A stretch of DNA of 60,000 nucleotides from Nymphaea colorata (GCF_008831285.2 NC_045145.1:17980802-18040801); one strand, 5' to 3'. Shown: positions 37,085-49,245, counted from the stretch's first letter. A program made the numbers and translations. The notes: generated by a model from the letters alone, not told the origin.

Positions 37085-37111
37085 GAGGTTCATAAGTTGA
37101 GGAGCACAACT
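37085..37111. repeat. Left copy of a 27-bp direct repeat flanking the copia relic
   Basis: gaggttcataagttgaggag followed by cacaact recurs at 39058-39084 with one mismatch (g/a). The two copies bracket the reverse-oriented copia relic. Confidence 0.85.
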
Positions 37112-37896
37112 GGCGGGACTCTTAAATTGAAATGGATGGCCAAGTCGAAGATGTCAGAGATCTTTTTGTTTTGTAGTTGAGCTCAAGGCTTATGGACTGT
37201 TTGTGACATCAAGAGATCTGTAGATATAAAGCCCATTCACCAACTCATCGAGTCCAGTCGTCATCATTGACTTCGGGTCCTGTAGAAAACACTCACGAAC
37301 AAAAAACAGAACACAGAACTCGTAAATGAGAGTTAAGTAGAAGTTTATTTATAGAAATAAGATTGAATTCAAAATTGGGATGATAGTAAACATTTTGCAA
37401 TGTAAGGTTAGGAGACAACTGGACTTGTCCAATATGAGTGGCTGAAACTAGTTTATTGTTAGATAGTCTAATAGGAAATTGGGACTCAAGAAGTGACACA
37501 TTGATCATAATATTCAATGTCGAACACATATGATCACTTGCGCTGTTGTCCAAAATCCAAGTACCAGAGAATGAGTGATCTTTAAAAAGAATTTTGATAT
37601 GATTGTATTCTTCTATTGTAAAGAAGGGTGAGGAATTTTTATTGAGTTCTTTGGCTATTGCAACAAAAGCTAAAGCTATAGATTGAGGTTTTGCACCATC
37701 GTGGTCATCAAAAGCTAAGTAGGAAGCAAATTTTGCATACCTTTCTTTGCCGTCTTTAGCATTTGAAGGATATCCATTCAGTTCGAAACATCTCTCTTTC
37801 GTATGTCCTGGAATTTTGCCATAGCTGCAGTAATATTGAGATTTTTTGTTGTTTCGGCCTTTAACAAACTTGAGATCACCACCAATAGCAGACGGA

Positions 37897-38034
37897 CCAA
37901 CATTCTCAACATCACTAGGGCATCTCTTTGTTTTTCTTCTTGAAGCACAAGAGAGTAAACCTTAGGCCAACATTCTCAACATCACTAGGGCATCTCTTTG
38001 TTTTTCTTCTTGAAGCACAAGAGTAAACCTTGGA
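37897..38034. repeat. Near-perfect 70-bp tandem duplication inside the copia relic
   Basis: ccaacattctcaacatcact and the following 50 bp occur at 37897-37966 and again at 37967-38034. The only differences are a 2-base gap near the end and a terminal base change. The near-identity indicates a recent event, younger than the decay of the element around it. Confidence 0.92.
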
Positions 38035-38705
38035 AACTGAAGGCAATGGGTCACATAATAGAATTTGTCCTCTAGTACTAGTGAATGTGTCGTTCAATCC
38101 CGTTAGAAATTGAATGACACGATCCTCTTGCAACCTTCCTGCCATGAGTTTCATACCACCACAAGAGCACTCAGGTAGGTTCATAAGAGCTTAGTTCATC
38201 CCACAACGATTTGATTTTAGTATAGTACGCAACAACGGACATGGTGTCTTGTGACAGATGACAAGTAGCAAATTTTAGCTGGAATTTTCGTGGTGCTATC
38301 CTTGGTCTAAACCGTTCTCTAAGATCAATCCACATGTCCATAGCAGATGTAGCATAAATCATACTATCCATAATCTTACGAGAAATAGAATTGAGAATCC
38401 TGAACAATATCATATGATTGCAGCGCCTCCAAGCCATAAACTCTTGTGGAGCAATGTCTGGTTGGGGAAGACTTCCATCCACGAACCCTAGCTTGTTTTT
38501 GGTTGACAGTGCGATAGTCGTTACACAGCTCCAGCTAGGGTAGATTCAAGAGTTGTGAAACCAAAATAGCTCCAGGATTGTCAGAATGATGCAAGTAATA
38601 AGGGTTTGATGAATCCAACAAGTTGACATCTCCAACTGACTCTGATCCTGCATGTAGTGTCCCACCATTTGAATGAGATGATGATTCAAGGCCAGTCGTG
38701 AACAT

Positions 38706-38718
38706 GGCTCTGATACCA
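38706..38718 (-). other. Primer-binding site for initiator methionine tRNA
   Basis: The minus strand reads TGGTATCAGAGCC, the usual plant LTR-retrotransposon site complementary to the 3' end of initiator tRNA-Met. It abuts the LTR end with no spacer. Confidence 0.9.
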
Positions 38719-38919
38719 TGTACAGAAACAGAGCTATGCTACAAAGAAAGAGTAGGAAGAATGAAAACCAGAATAGGGGCACACACCATTTCATTTCTCA
38801 ACACTTATTTATAGTTACAATAAGGAAACACTGTGCAAGAAAAGAAGAAAAAGAATTAATGAATTTCATGGATTAATAATTTCACATTCTTGAACATCCT
38901 AGAAAGTTCTTCCGTAACA
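38719..38919 (-). repeat. 5' LTR of the reverse-oriented copia relic
   Basis: On the plus strand it runs TGTACAGAAACAG ... CTTCCGTAACA, i.e. TG..CA ends in element orientation (TGTTACGG ... CTGTACA). The minus strand carries a TATAAATA promoter motif near 38807-38814. The inner end is fixed by the adjacent primer-binding site. The outer end could instead be the -aaca at 38971 or 38993, because the 3' LTR is missing and cannot be compared. Confidence 0.65.
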
Positions 38920-39057
38920 GAATTCTTCTTCACCTCTTTCACGGTGAGATATTTTTCTGCTGAGCGTAACAGCCCTGATGGGAACTTATAACAGAAATAT
39001 CATTGTGGGCCACCTCGACGCAGACAATGCAACTCCCTTTCACAGGGTCTGGTCCAC

Positions 39058-39084
39058 GAGGTTCATAAATTGAGGAGCACAACT
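39058..39084. repeat. Right copy of the 27-bp direct repeat flanking the copia relic
   Basis: It matches 37085-37111 at 26 of 27 positions. It is much longer than the 5-bp target duplication made by copia integration. Confidence 0.85.
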
Positions 39085-39399
39085 AGTGAAAGCACAAACT
39101 TGTGGAAGCATGGCATATATTGATAATTTGTTCATTAATGGCATGCAATCCCAAAGTCATAAACATGATGCAATTTTCAAAGCCAATTGCAAGTTATAAC
39201 ATGTAGCCTTATTTGGACATCGGTAGGATGTGGTAACAAAATCCGGTGCCAAATCAACAGATTTTGCTGGATACAAGAAAATATTTGAACCATTAGCTAA
39301 TCCGCAGTTTTATTCTTAATTTGTGGACAGTGAGAGAGAGAAATAGAAGCTTGGCTATTGGATACACAATAGACGCTTTTTGTGGGATGTTAATATGTC

Positions 39400-39800
39400 T
39401 GATTTGGATAGGATATTTGAATGAACTGTTGTAAAAGAATAGGTTATGAAAAAAAAATTGATATCTGATTAGGAAATTGCATCAAATTCGCATTTAAGAA
39501 AGGACATTCGGTCGGATTCATATATATTAAATATTCGATCAGATTTAGAATCGGATTCGATTTAATTTTAAATAGATATCTCATATCCAATCCAATGCTC
39601 TTACATTTTGAAAATCAGTAAGATTCGGCTCAAAATTGAGATTTGGATTTAAATAGGAATGTAAAAATCAGATTAAATTGAATTTGGTTTTAGGTTCCGA
39701 TTCGAACATGATTTTTCTTTGTTGCATTCGAATCCGAATTCAAAACGTAAATATATAGTTAATGGTATATCCGATTTGAATGCAACCCGTTAACATCTTT
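39400..39800. repeat. GAATCGGAT-type low-complexity repeat
   Basis: The stretch is enriched in degenerate gattcggat, gaatccgaat and atccaatcc words. Similar word content occurs at 41040-41290, 43190-43560, 46490-46830 and 53128-53322. The 43146-43592 copy has transposon-like ends, so the others may be decayed relatives. Confidence 0.5.
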
Positions 39801-40056
39801 ATTCTTTTTGAAATGTGATGTTCCAAAAAGCACGACGTCACTTGTACAAAACTTTTCCAAATTGACTGGCTGATTAAAAGGTAACTAAAATTAACCGAGG
39901 TAGTTATGTGCACGGAAGTGTAACGTACACAGCTCCTAGTGCGAGACATGTGTCCTCTAACCCAACCCAAAAGGTCCGTGCCTTACACGGTGCACAAGCA
40001 GATACAATGTAGCCATCTCTAAGTAGGTCCAGGACCTGCCATGGTGCAGTCATCTC

Positions 40057-40065
40057 TATATAATA
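40057..40065 (+). promoter_or_regulatory. TATA box of the caleosin gene
   Basis: TATATAATA sits 136-144 bp upstream of the caleosin ATG, preceded by ctctc. It predicts transcription starting near 40090 and a 5' UTR of about 110 nt. Confidence 0.6.
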
Positions 40066-40200
40066 GAGATCTCTTGCTTCATCCATCTGCGCACACCACA
40101 ACCAGACAAGCCGACGATATACAAGTTTTTTAGTCTTCTCCGTTGGCCACCAAGGTTTGGCTCCGAATCCAGAGTCCCTTGACCACATCCCGACTACCCA

Positions 40201-43200
40201 ATGGCTCCCTCTACTTCCTCTGCTGCTGTTGCCGGCGACTGTGATATGCCTCTCCAGACATGGGCCGCCAGAGCGCCGGTGACCGCCGAGCGCAAACTCA
40301 ATGTCGATCTTCAGGAGGAGATGCCTCAGCCATGTAAGAAAGCGTTGCTTCTGCTGAAAAGGTTTCATGGTACTTCAATTCTTTCTTCCTGCTGCGTTTC
40401 ACGTGAAGCAACTTGCAGATCTCGCCCGTGCGCTCGTGGCTGCGGATCCGGCGCACCCGGACGGGACGGCGGGTCACGAGCATAACAACATGAGCTTGCT
40501 GCAGCAGCATGCGGCTTTCTTTGACAGGAACCATGATGGGGTTGTCTATCCATGGGAGACTTACCAAGGTATGTCCGTGCTTTAGAGTCTCTGAGTCTGT
40601 AGATTCCGGCGAGCTTAGAACGGGTTGCCTCATGCCTGGAACGTCTAGATCTAGCTGATTAGTTACTTGGAGCATGATATCATGAATTGGGCCTTTTGCT
40701 TAGTGAATAGATTACTGTTTCCGTGGCATGACTACTTATAATTAACCAGAAAGGAACTCTCTGGAATGTCCCGCAAAGGGTGACCAAATTCTTATTTTCG
40801 GGGACTGCTACTCGTTGATCATGGCTACAACAGGAACTTGGTTGCATTTCCTTGGATGCCAAACGTGATTTCTACTGCGCTTGATCTGTAGATTCCGCAC
40901 GTGCTCATTATGAGATTAGGACCTTTTAATTTCCATCTGGACAAGCTTCTCTTGTAATTGTCCTTCGCCGTCTTATAGGTCCCCATAAAGGGTGACCAAT
41001 TCTTTTATATTAGGGGATAAAAAATAATTTTACATCATATTCGAATCCGATTTTTAAGTTTACATCCAAAATCTGATTCCAATCCGAGTTCCAAGTTTAC
41101 ATCCGAAATCTGATCCAAACCTGAATTTCAAATCAGTATATGAATCTGATCTTACTCTAACTTTTTACAATTTTTATCTAATCCAATCCACATCTGAATT
41201 TGAGTTAAAATCCAAATCTGAACATTTGAAATCCAATTTCATATCCGAATCTAATAATATGAAATCCAGTTTCACTAATTAGCTCATCTGAAATATCTAT
41301 AGCCGTATTGTGGATCCCAAATTATAGTAAAATTTAACAATGCAAATAAAGAACCTAGTTTTTCTAAAAAATTAATCATGTATATGAAAGGAAAAGAAAA
41401 AAACAGGTATGGTTTTTGGTTTCCCAGCTAAAAATGTCCTGCATGAATGTCTTCATGGGTTTTGTATCATATGTAATTTGGTCAAATTAAAATATATATA
41501 TATGAAGATGAAGGTGGGCTTGCAACATCAAATTTAATATGATATTAATTTTCTTCAAGGGTATCCTATTATGCTACTTCAAACTAGTATTTCCTCCCCA
41601 CTAGACCTAGGCATCAGTCCAGCCCGATGTCCAAAACTCGAGCCTGGGCGCAGGCCCGATGTCTGAAACCTAGGCTCGAGCCCATTCCGGTTACAATAAA
41701 AAAATATTTTTCAAATATTAATTTTTTTAATATAAAATATATTTTTAAAAATAACATATATATTATTAATACTAAAAATAATATGTAAAAGTTATCAACC
41801 CTGGCCAGGCTGCGGCCCGACCTGACGCCCAGGTCTACTCCCCACCAATAAAGATACTGGATTCTCACATGTAACCATGTAGTTCCATGTTTGTTTTGAT
41901 CCAATAATCATCTGGTTAATTCAATAACTAATTTTTTATTGTTTAAAAAAAATTGATTTTAAATGTTTATATTCAATGTTAGTTAAAAAAGTTACTTCAA
42001 TAAAAGAATTTTTTGATTAATTGATTGCATTAATTTGTCTTTTATAGTTTATTTGATCAAATAATTTAATTAATTATTGAAGTATGCTTGTCTGGTTTAA
42101 TTTAAAATTTTGTTTGGATAATTAAAAGAATTGCCTCAAGCATGCATTTTTACAAATAATACATATTAAAGACATTTATAGTCTCAAATAGTAATCATGG
42201 ATGATTATTCTTATAATCCAAGTTCACCTTTTTAATATAATAATGCTATACTAAGTTTGACTAGCCGTTTATTTTCATTAAGCTTTTTTTGCTATTATAT
42301 TCATATGATATTATTTCTTCATTTTAAGTTAAAATTTACTTAACAAATGTCAGAATTTATACCGTTTGATATACTAAAATAAGATTCAAAGTTATTATGG
42401 GTTAGGGTCCATGAGAAAGAAAATATGGTTATGAACCTTCATTTTCCAGCTATTGAGTGATAAAAAAATAGACCTGGGTTAAAGAAGGTGGTTTATGGAA
42501 GAATGATAAATCTTTAAAAGTTTAACTCTTTGTATAGATTTTATATTATCATAAGGACCTAATAATAAAAAACAAAAAGATCCGAGTGGACCCACTTTCG
42601 GAGCTTAAAGGATGTGTGACTAAGATGTTAAGATGGAAACGACACTTGAGAACAACAGCATTAGTAATTTTACTCGTACACAACACATTGTTACTATTTC
42701 CAATTGTTCAGGTGTTTTATAAATCAATTATAATTTTTGAGATAGATTTATGGGACACTAACAATGTATTATTATTTTCAAACGTTCCTTTTGAGGCCCA
42801 TAATTTTTATTTGCCTCAAATTAATTTTCTAGTTAATATAGTCTTACAATATTAAGTATTGTATTATTAAAGGTCCTTTTAAATTATTTATCAATTAATG
42901 TGAGCTAAAACTGAAAGCAATAGTGAGTAATCACCAGCCAACTGAGATGATATGGAAATTGAAGCTCACAATATTGAAGCAATATCAGTGCAAGGAAAAG
43001 ATATCCGTTACCTTTTATACTAAAGAGTAGATTCTGTGATTTCTCATAGCTACTTTTCAAGGAACATACCACCTAAGCAAGAGTCAAAACTTCATCATTT
43101 CTTCTTACTTTTAGGGTCTAGAGCTACATCGGTACTACTTGACGGTAGAGATGCCAACAGATCAGATTTGGATCGGATATATCCTTAATCATATTGTTGT

Positions 43201-45966
43201 CTCATATATTCACATATTGGGACTCGAATTCAAATCAATAAAAGTCATATCTGAATCTGAATCCAAAATCTAATTTTATAATCTGAATCCGATTTTTATA
43301 TTTATATCTGAATCTGAATCTGAATCTGAATTTTGAATCGAATTTTTCTAATTTTTAAAATTTAATAGCATTAGATACAAGATATTTTTCAAAAAATGAA
43401 TCTGGTCTGAATATGTATCCGACTCTGTTCGGATATTTATGTATATCAGAATCTGAATCTGATCAGATGCCCTTTATTAAATCCGAATCAGATCTGATTT
43501 TTTAATTGGATATTAAATTCTTTTTCATATATGATTTTTTCGGATCAGTTCGGCCGGATATCCAATTCAAATCGGATATGTTGACATCCCTACTTGATGG
43601 TAGGCATGGCATCCATGGTCCAACCCCACTCAGGTCCTATGGCTCTTCGGACTTGAGCAAAAAAAAAATTGTGCTAGTTATATTTTTTTACAAATAATGT
43701 CTACTCGTCATAAAAGTCAATATATAATCTTTTGATGATGTATGCAAAAGATATTGGGAACATGTAAGTATCGATTTGGTTTGAATGGTGTAAAAAAGGA
43801 AACATGACCCAAAAAAAACTAGGAACCGGGAATTTCTGACTGAAGAGCATTGGCTCTTGTTTCGTCGTGTGGTGAAACCGGGAATTTCTGTTAAGTCTTA
43901 GACTTTAAAGGGCATCCATATATAAATAAATAAAATTTACGGAGGTTTGAATGTGTAAATAAAGTGATTTTTCTGGTTTGGTGTCCGACAATTGACTATA
44001 CTGGGCCGCATACCAAGCAGAGCCAAAAAAAAAAATTTATTAAGGGGCACTGTTCATTTAAATTTTAAACTTTAAAGTACACTCCTATGTAAACAATGAA
44101 GCTTTTATTTATAAATAAATCAAATTCTATAGACTGGGGTGGTCAATGGCCACTGATCCCATCATCTAATAATATATTATAATGCGCCGAGTGTCATTGG
44201 TAGGAGCTAACAATGACTATATATATATATATTTGCTGTAATTTCCCGCCTACATTAGTGAATGTTTTTTTTTTCAATGAATAACTCTTTCCCTGTCATT
44301 TTGAAAGAAGTATGTTCTATTTTCGCGCAGGCATGCGAGCAATTGGCTGTGGAGTTCTGGTGTCCATCGGCGGTGGTTTCCTCATAAATCTTTCTCTTAG
44401 CTACTTCACGGTTCCGGTGAGCGAATTCTCCTTTCATTTTGCCTCATGCCAAGTTCTTGAGAAAAAATATATGTCTCTCATGGAAGATATTCCTTAAAAA
44501 AATTCTGTTCATTGGGAAGTAGAGACTTAAGAAAACACTTTTCCTTATTTTAATGGGGAAAAAAAAATTCTCGTGCCAAGTGAGAACTGAAGTTTTTACC
44601 TATGTGGTTAGTAGTTCTCGAAATTTCCCTTATATTACTATCTCTCTTTGAAGTATTGGTGTTCGACTTTTACGAATTCGTAAAAAAGAAATTAATTCTA
44701 GCATTGATTTTGAACCGTTCAAGAAGGACTAACATTGTCCTTCAATATTTTGGATCTTTGTGTCAGGGATGTCTACCAAATCCTCTGCTTCCAATTTACA
44801 TTAAGGACATCCACAAATGCAAACATGGAAGCGACTCTGAATCCTACGACACCGAAGGAAGGTTGGTTCGTGTCTCTATGGCTCATCTTGCTTCTTGAGC
44901 AGAGCTAAGTCACCATATATAATTAACTCAGCTTTCAATTATTACCTGTATTGATCGATAGGTCACGAGTTCGATACTTACAGTGCATTGATCGGTCTTA
45001 TCATAGACCAATACTCAAGGGCGGAGTTAAAAATTTCTCATAAGGGAAGCCGAATTAAAGTTTCTAAGTTTTGACATGGGCCGAAATATCATTAAATTTT
45101 TTTAAAATTTTACATGTAATTTTTTTTTTTTTTGAGGTGGGATCATAGCATTTGCAGACCCTACCCTCACTGGGTCGCTGCCGCCCTGATCTGCCTAACT
45201 CAGGCGCGTATAACTATAAGGAGCGCCATCTTGATTTCCTTTCTTTGTTGTTCTTTCCTTTAGTGCGGCTTAACATTACCTCGTTCTTCAATATTTTACT
45301 TTGTTTCTATAACTAATATTATCATTGATATTGTTATCATTACTGCGTCCTTTGCTTGAAATATCTTGTAGGAAAGCTAATATATTCACATCAACAACAA
45401 AAAAACAAAAGAATATTATTCTTAGGTCTTTATCTTTTCCGGCCGGTTAACAACTCACCGTTCGTAATAACAAAATCCTGAAACGCCTGTTCTTTAAGTA
45501 TTTCACCACTACTAAAAGACCAGTGTTCCCCCCACCACCGAGGCTTTAGTGGTGCCATTTATTTTTTTGATGTTTCAGGTTCGCGCCTGAGAAGTTCGAT
45601 GCTATTTTCAGCAAGTACGCCGCCACTTATGCCGATGCACTGACAGAAGATGAGATCAACAAAATGCTCAAGGCAAACCGAAACACTTACGACTTCGTTG
45701 GCTGGTAATTAGCCAACATCTGCAGATTAATGCTATTAATTTTTCTTTCAAAATATATATGTTCTCTCTCTCTCTCTCTCTTCTATGTAAGTTCTTGCAA
45801 CTCTTTTGTCAGGATATTGAGTTACGCAGAATGGAAGCTTCTGTATTCGCTAGCGAAAGACGAGGATGGGCTGCTGCACAGGGATGCAGTAAGAGGAGTT
45901 TATGACGGCAGTGTCTTTGAATACCTTGAGAAGCGAAATGCTGGTTCCCACAAGAAGAAGGCATGA
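40201..45966 (+). CDS. CLO: Caleosin / peroxygenase, 6 exons, 247 codons
   Basis: Caleosins are calcium- and haem-binding proteins of lipid droplets and endomembranes. They act as peroxygenases on unsaturated fatty acids and take part in oil-body turnover and stress or ABA responses. Exons are 40201-40333, 40419-40568, 44331-44416, 44767-44861, 45579-45704 and 45813-45966. All junctions are GT..AG and the frame is open to TGA. Visible parts are a perfect 12-residue EF-hand loop [12 protein letters not shown] (80-91), a conserved His in LQQHAAFFD (75), a hydrophobic segment [18 protein letters not shown] (about 100-118), a proline knot [10 protein letters not shown] (123-132, PxxxPxPxxP with Asn in place of the usual Ser), a second conserved His in KHGSD (143), and a Lys-rich C-terminus HKKKA. 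The two His are the usual haem ligands. The length is close to the family's 230-250. Intron 3 is 3.76 kb and carries two MITEs. The gene looks intact. Confidence 0.95.
41602..41837. mobile_element. hAT-type MITE with perfect 8-bp target duplication
   Basis: A 236 bp element in caleosin intron 3. The left end is TAGACCTAGGCATCAG and the inverted right end is TAGACCTGGGCGTCAG (14 of 16 identical). CTCCCCAC stands immediately outside both ends (41594-41601 and 41838-41845), the 8-bp duplication characteristic of hAT transposition. The interior is AT-rich with inner gagcctgggc and gcccgatgtc words and no ORF. The unmutated target duplication suggests a fairly young insertion. Confidence 0.9.
43146..43592. 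mobile_element. hAT-like non-autonomous element, 447 bp
   Basis: The left end TAGAGATGCCAACAGATC and the inverted right end TAGGGATGTCAACATATC form a terminal inverted repeat that continues for about 35 bp with mismatches (GATTTGGATCGGATAT and GATTTGAATTGGATAT). The flanks are CTTGACGG (43138-43145) and CTTGATGG (43593-43600), an 8-bp duplication with one mismatch. The interior consists of degenerate ATCTGAATC words. It is the second hAT-type insertion in caleosin intron 3. Confidence 0.82.
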
Positions 45967-46005
45967 AGTTGAACACAGCAACAATACAGAATTAAATTTA
46001 CAAGT

Positions 46006-46011
46006 AATAAA
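46006..46011 (+). terminator. Polyadenylation signal of the caleosin gene
   Basis: AATAAA lies 40 nt after the caleosin stop codon, followed by a T-rich stretch (gttgtaatttcttctt). This is a normal position for a plant near-upstream element. Confidence 0.55.
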
Positions 46012-48181
46012 GAAGAGATCTCTCCAACGCGTTTCGTTGTAATTTCTTCTTGGTATTCAGTGATGTGCTTTCGTATGTTCTTTTTCTAATTAGATGGTGC
46101 CAGAATTGTCTACATTTTTTAATTTTACGCAAAAATATTGTAATGTGAAGGGCTGGAACAGAAAAACAAAAGGGTGACGGTTTGCAATCTTTTGCTTAGG
46201 TATTTCTCATTTCTATGAGTGGAATTGTTTAATTTCCTTCCGTTTGGTTCTAGGCCGCCCGGTTGCGGGTGTTACAAATTGGTAGACCAACTGGAAGTTA
46301 TTGAACCGGCAGATTAATATATCTTTTTCTGATATATATTTAGCTATTTAACAAATATAAAAATTTGAGGACCAGTTTTTTGTGGGTAGTGAAGTTGAAA
46401 TTTATAAACAACCAGTTAGGATGATTAACCGAAAGCTAAATTCAAATTTAAAATATTCCATGGTATCCACAGTTGTATGGGCACCATATATTGATAGAGA
46501 TATCAATAGATCACATTTGAACTATATATATATATCATATGATATCAATGAAGAAAAGTTTGTACCATATTGAAATTCAATTTTAGATTCACAATGCTAA
46601 TTCAATTCCAATTTGACTCTTATTTTCACATCGCATCCAAATGTAGTTTTTTTAAATAGACAGCTGAATCGAAACAACATTATTATATTTTAAAACCGAC
46701 TTTAAAACTGCTAATCTGTTCAGATGTTATTCTTAAATATGAATCTGATCCGATTTTTTGATAGAATGCTAATTTTTTTCTACATCAAAAATTTTCAAAG
46801 CAATTCAGTTGGATATGCAGACCAAATTTGACCCACTGGTTAATAAAAGTACAGATTAATTTTCCAAATCAATTTACAGCATCTTAACTTTTTTCATTTA
46901 AACGCAAACAACACGGCCGTATCGGTCAGTAAATCCATATGGCGCCGATACCTGTATCGGCAACATCGATTCGCATTTTCCGGTGTCAGCTGGTTCACCG
47001 GTTGAGAGGGATTCATTGAATACGAATTCTGGGTTGTGCTGTGGCGTCGCTGGTCAAAAGGAGGCGGCGATGGAGGCCGTTTCATCGTGATCAAAGCTTG
47101 TGTATAACTGACTTTCAAAACCGCATCGCCTTGTCTGCATTCGCCACCTCACCGCTTTATATCGAGCACCTTCGACCGCTTGCTTCATCAAACGGATCAC
47201 TATCACCCCATTGATATCATCATCAATCGTCATCAACATCATCATCAAGAACGTACTCGAGTTTTGCTCAGAGAAGATCCTGGATCGGTTTCTTTAATTC
47301 GTTCATATGCATCGGAAGACAGCGTAAAGAACATCGCAATCGCCATTAAACATGAATCATAAAAAGACATGCATGGCACGTAAATCGTATCACCCTCGAT
47401 TTCTCTCTGCATCTGATCTCATATCGTCAAGGACCCAAGATTTCTTGATCTGTGATCGAACAGGAAATGTACAAAATCACACTCAGGCACTCACTCGTAG
47501 AGAGATATATCAAGAGAGAGAGAGAGAGAGAGAGAGATGTCTTTGTTGAACATATTTCTTGTTCTTCACCTTCATCAGTCATCATATCAACTCCTGATCA
47601 AGTCCTGTACTTGTAGGATCTTCTCAAAGGCCCAGTGAGACACGCCTTTTAATTAATGAGCAGGCATCTGTATGTATGTATTATATATTGGACATTAATT
47701 TCATATCATCCTCTATTTCTCTAACTTCCCTAATTATATGAAGGAACTAATTTTTTTTCTCCTTGAAGAGTATACAACGATCTGTGAGAGAATTGGGGAA
47801 AAAAAAAGGGAATAGAACGGAAAGGTACAATAACGTCACTCCATGTTCAAATCTGCCACGCGGTTGCTGTAGGTGGCATCATCGGCGGTGCCCGGTAGGC
47901 TGGAGAGACCAGTTGTCGCCTCATCCTGCTGGTGCTGTGGCATAACTCCCTGCACCTCCTGCTCTCCCATCCCGTGCTGCTGCCACATTATTCAACGCCC
48001 TCACATTTGTCATCAAATTTTGTCACCAATGATCTTTTCTATACAAAAGCACCATCTCAAAACGAGATGAAACATTTCAAGTTACAGAGCAGTAAACTAG
48101 TTGACAAACGAGTCTGTGTCTAATATATAGCTGTGCTACAGATGGGCTCCTGCTCGAAAATTTAATCTGCCTATAAGTGGA
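46012..48181. other. Intergenic between the caleosin and MADS genes
   Basis: The caleosin (plus) and MADS (minus) genes converge here. No further gene is supported. It contains a degenerate GAATC-type repeat (46490-46830) and a GA microsatellite (47515-47536). The minus-strand frames at 46894-47248 have no recognised homology. Confidence 0.5.
47515..47536. repeat. (GA)n microsatellite
   Basis: About 22 bp of uninterrupted GA/AG repeat in the caleosin-MADS spacer. Confidence 0.9.
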
Positions 48182-49210
48182 TTAGCTATGGGACCCAACA
48201 AACTCATTAACTAGCTGGTCCCTCGCCATGAGAGGGAGAGGTTGTGTTTCTTCTACATGGGCAGTGCATGGGAAGAAGGAGCTGACCTGCATGAGAGGGA
48301 AGGAGGTGGGCACCAGAGAGGAGATGAGCTGATCGGGCGACGGGTAGGGTGGCTGCCAACTGACCGCAGGCGGTAAGGAACGGTTGATGTCGGGGAAGAT
48401 GGAGCTGCAGGTGCTGCTCTCCAGCTGCGCGCTGTCGCATTTCATGGAGAGGTGGGCCGGAGGAGGAGGGCAGTCGCCCCCCATGTGGTGGTGCTCCATG
48501 GATGGCACCAACCCTGCATGAGAGAATGCATCGTAGATGGACGTCTGCACCAGGTGCTCCGGCAAGCCCTGCGCATGATCCCTTACCACGCAGCCAATTA
48601 AACAAAGTCAGAGAAGAGAGATCTAGAGACAGAGATGGGGACAGAGATAGAGAGAGAGAGAGAGATGTACGTTAAGGACATCAAGTGGTGATCTGATCCC
48701 AGAAAAGATTGAACGGGGACTTGAGTGCTCTGGTGCAACCAACTATCCGAAGGTTGGCTCTCGTAGGAGGTCTGCATCCCCTCCTGCGCCTCCAAATACA
48801 TCTGTTTATCAAGTTTCACTAGTCAAAACGCATGAAAATTGAACGCAAAAGAAAACAAAAAGTAAAATATGGCTTACGGATGAAGGAAAAGAAAGAAAGA
48901 AAAAATTAACTGAATGTCATGCTCCAATTTATTTGGGGGGAATGTAACGGAGGTTCACTGATCATTAGTGGACAGATCCCATGTATCTATGTTAGTTCGT
49001 GCATGCATGTTTTGATCGAATAGGAAACTTGTACAGGTTATTAAGTTTGGAGTAAGAGGTTCTCACCATTCGTTGTGAACAATGAGCAGTCAAATCCAGA
49101 AGAAATTTCTCGTAGCATTCCAACTCGGCCAATGATGTTATTTCTGAAGCGTCCGGCTCAAAGTATCTGCACATTCAGTCGTCTCTCCATGTTTACGAAA
49201 TTCATCGAAG

Positions 49211-49245
<35 letters not shown>

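Larger units (their letters stand above)
37293..38919 (-). mobile_element. Degraded Ty1/copia retrotransposon, 5' part only
   Basis: Reading right to left there is a 5' LTR (about 38919-38719), a primer-binding site TGGTATCAGAGCC (38718-38706) directly abutting it, then gag remnants. These include MAWRRCNHMILFRILN-, MWIDLRERF- and YYTKIKSLWDELSSYEPT-like stretches (38482-38171), followed by CSCGG and QFLTGLNDTF (to about 38060). Protease and pre-integrase sequence follows to 37293: WILDNSASDHMC, then NVYYHPNFEFNLISINKLL. The catalytic DSGA/DTGA of copia protease reads DNSA here. Integrase, reverse transcriptase, RNase H and the 3' LTR are absent. A 70-bp tandem duplication breaks the zinc-knuckle region. 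The element is dead. Confidence 0.88.
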
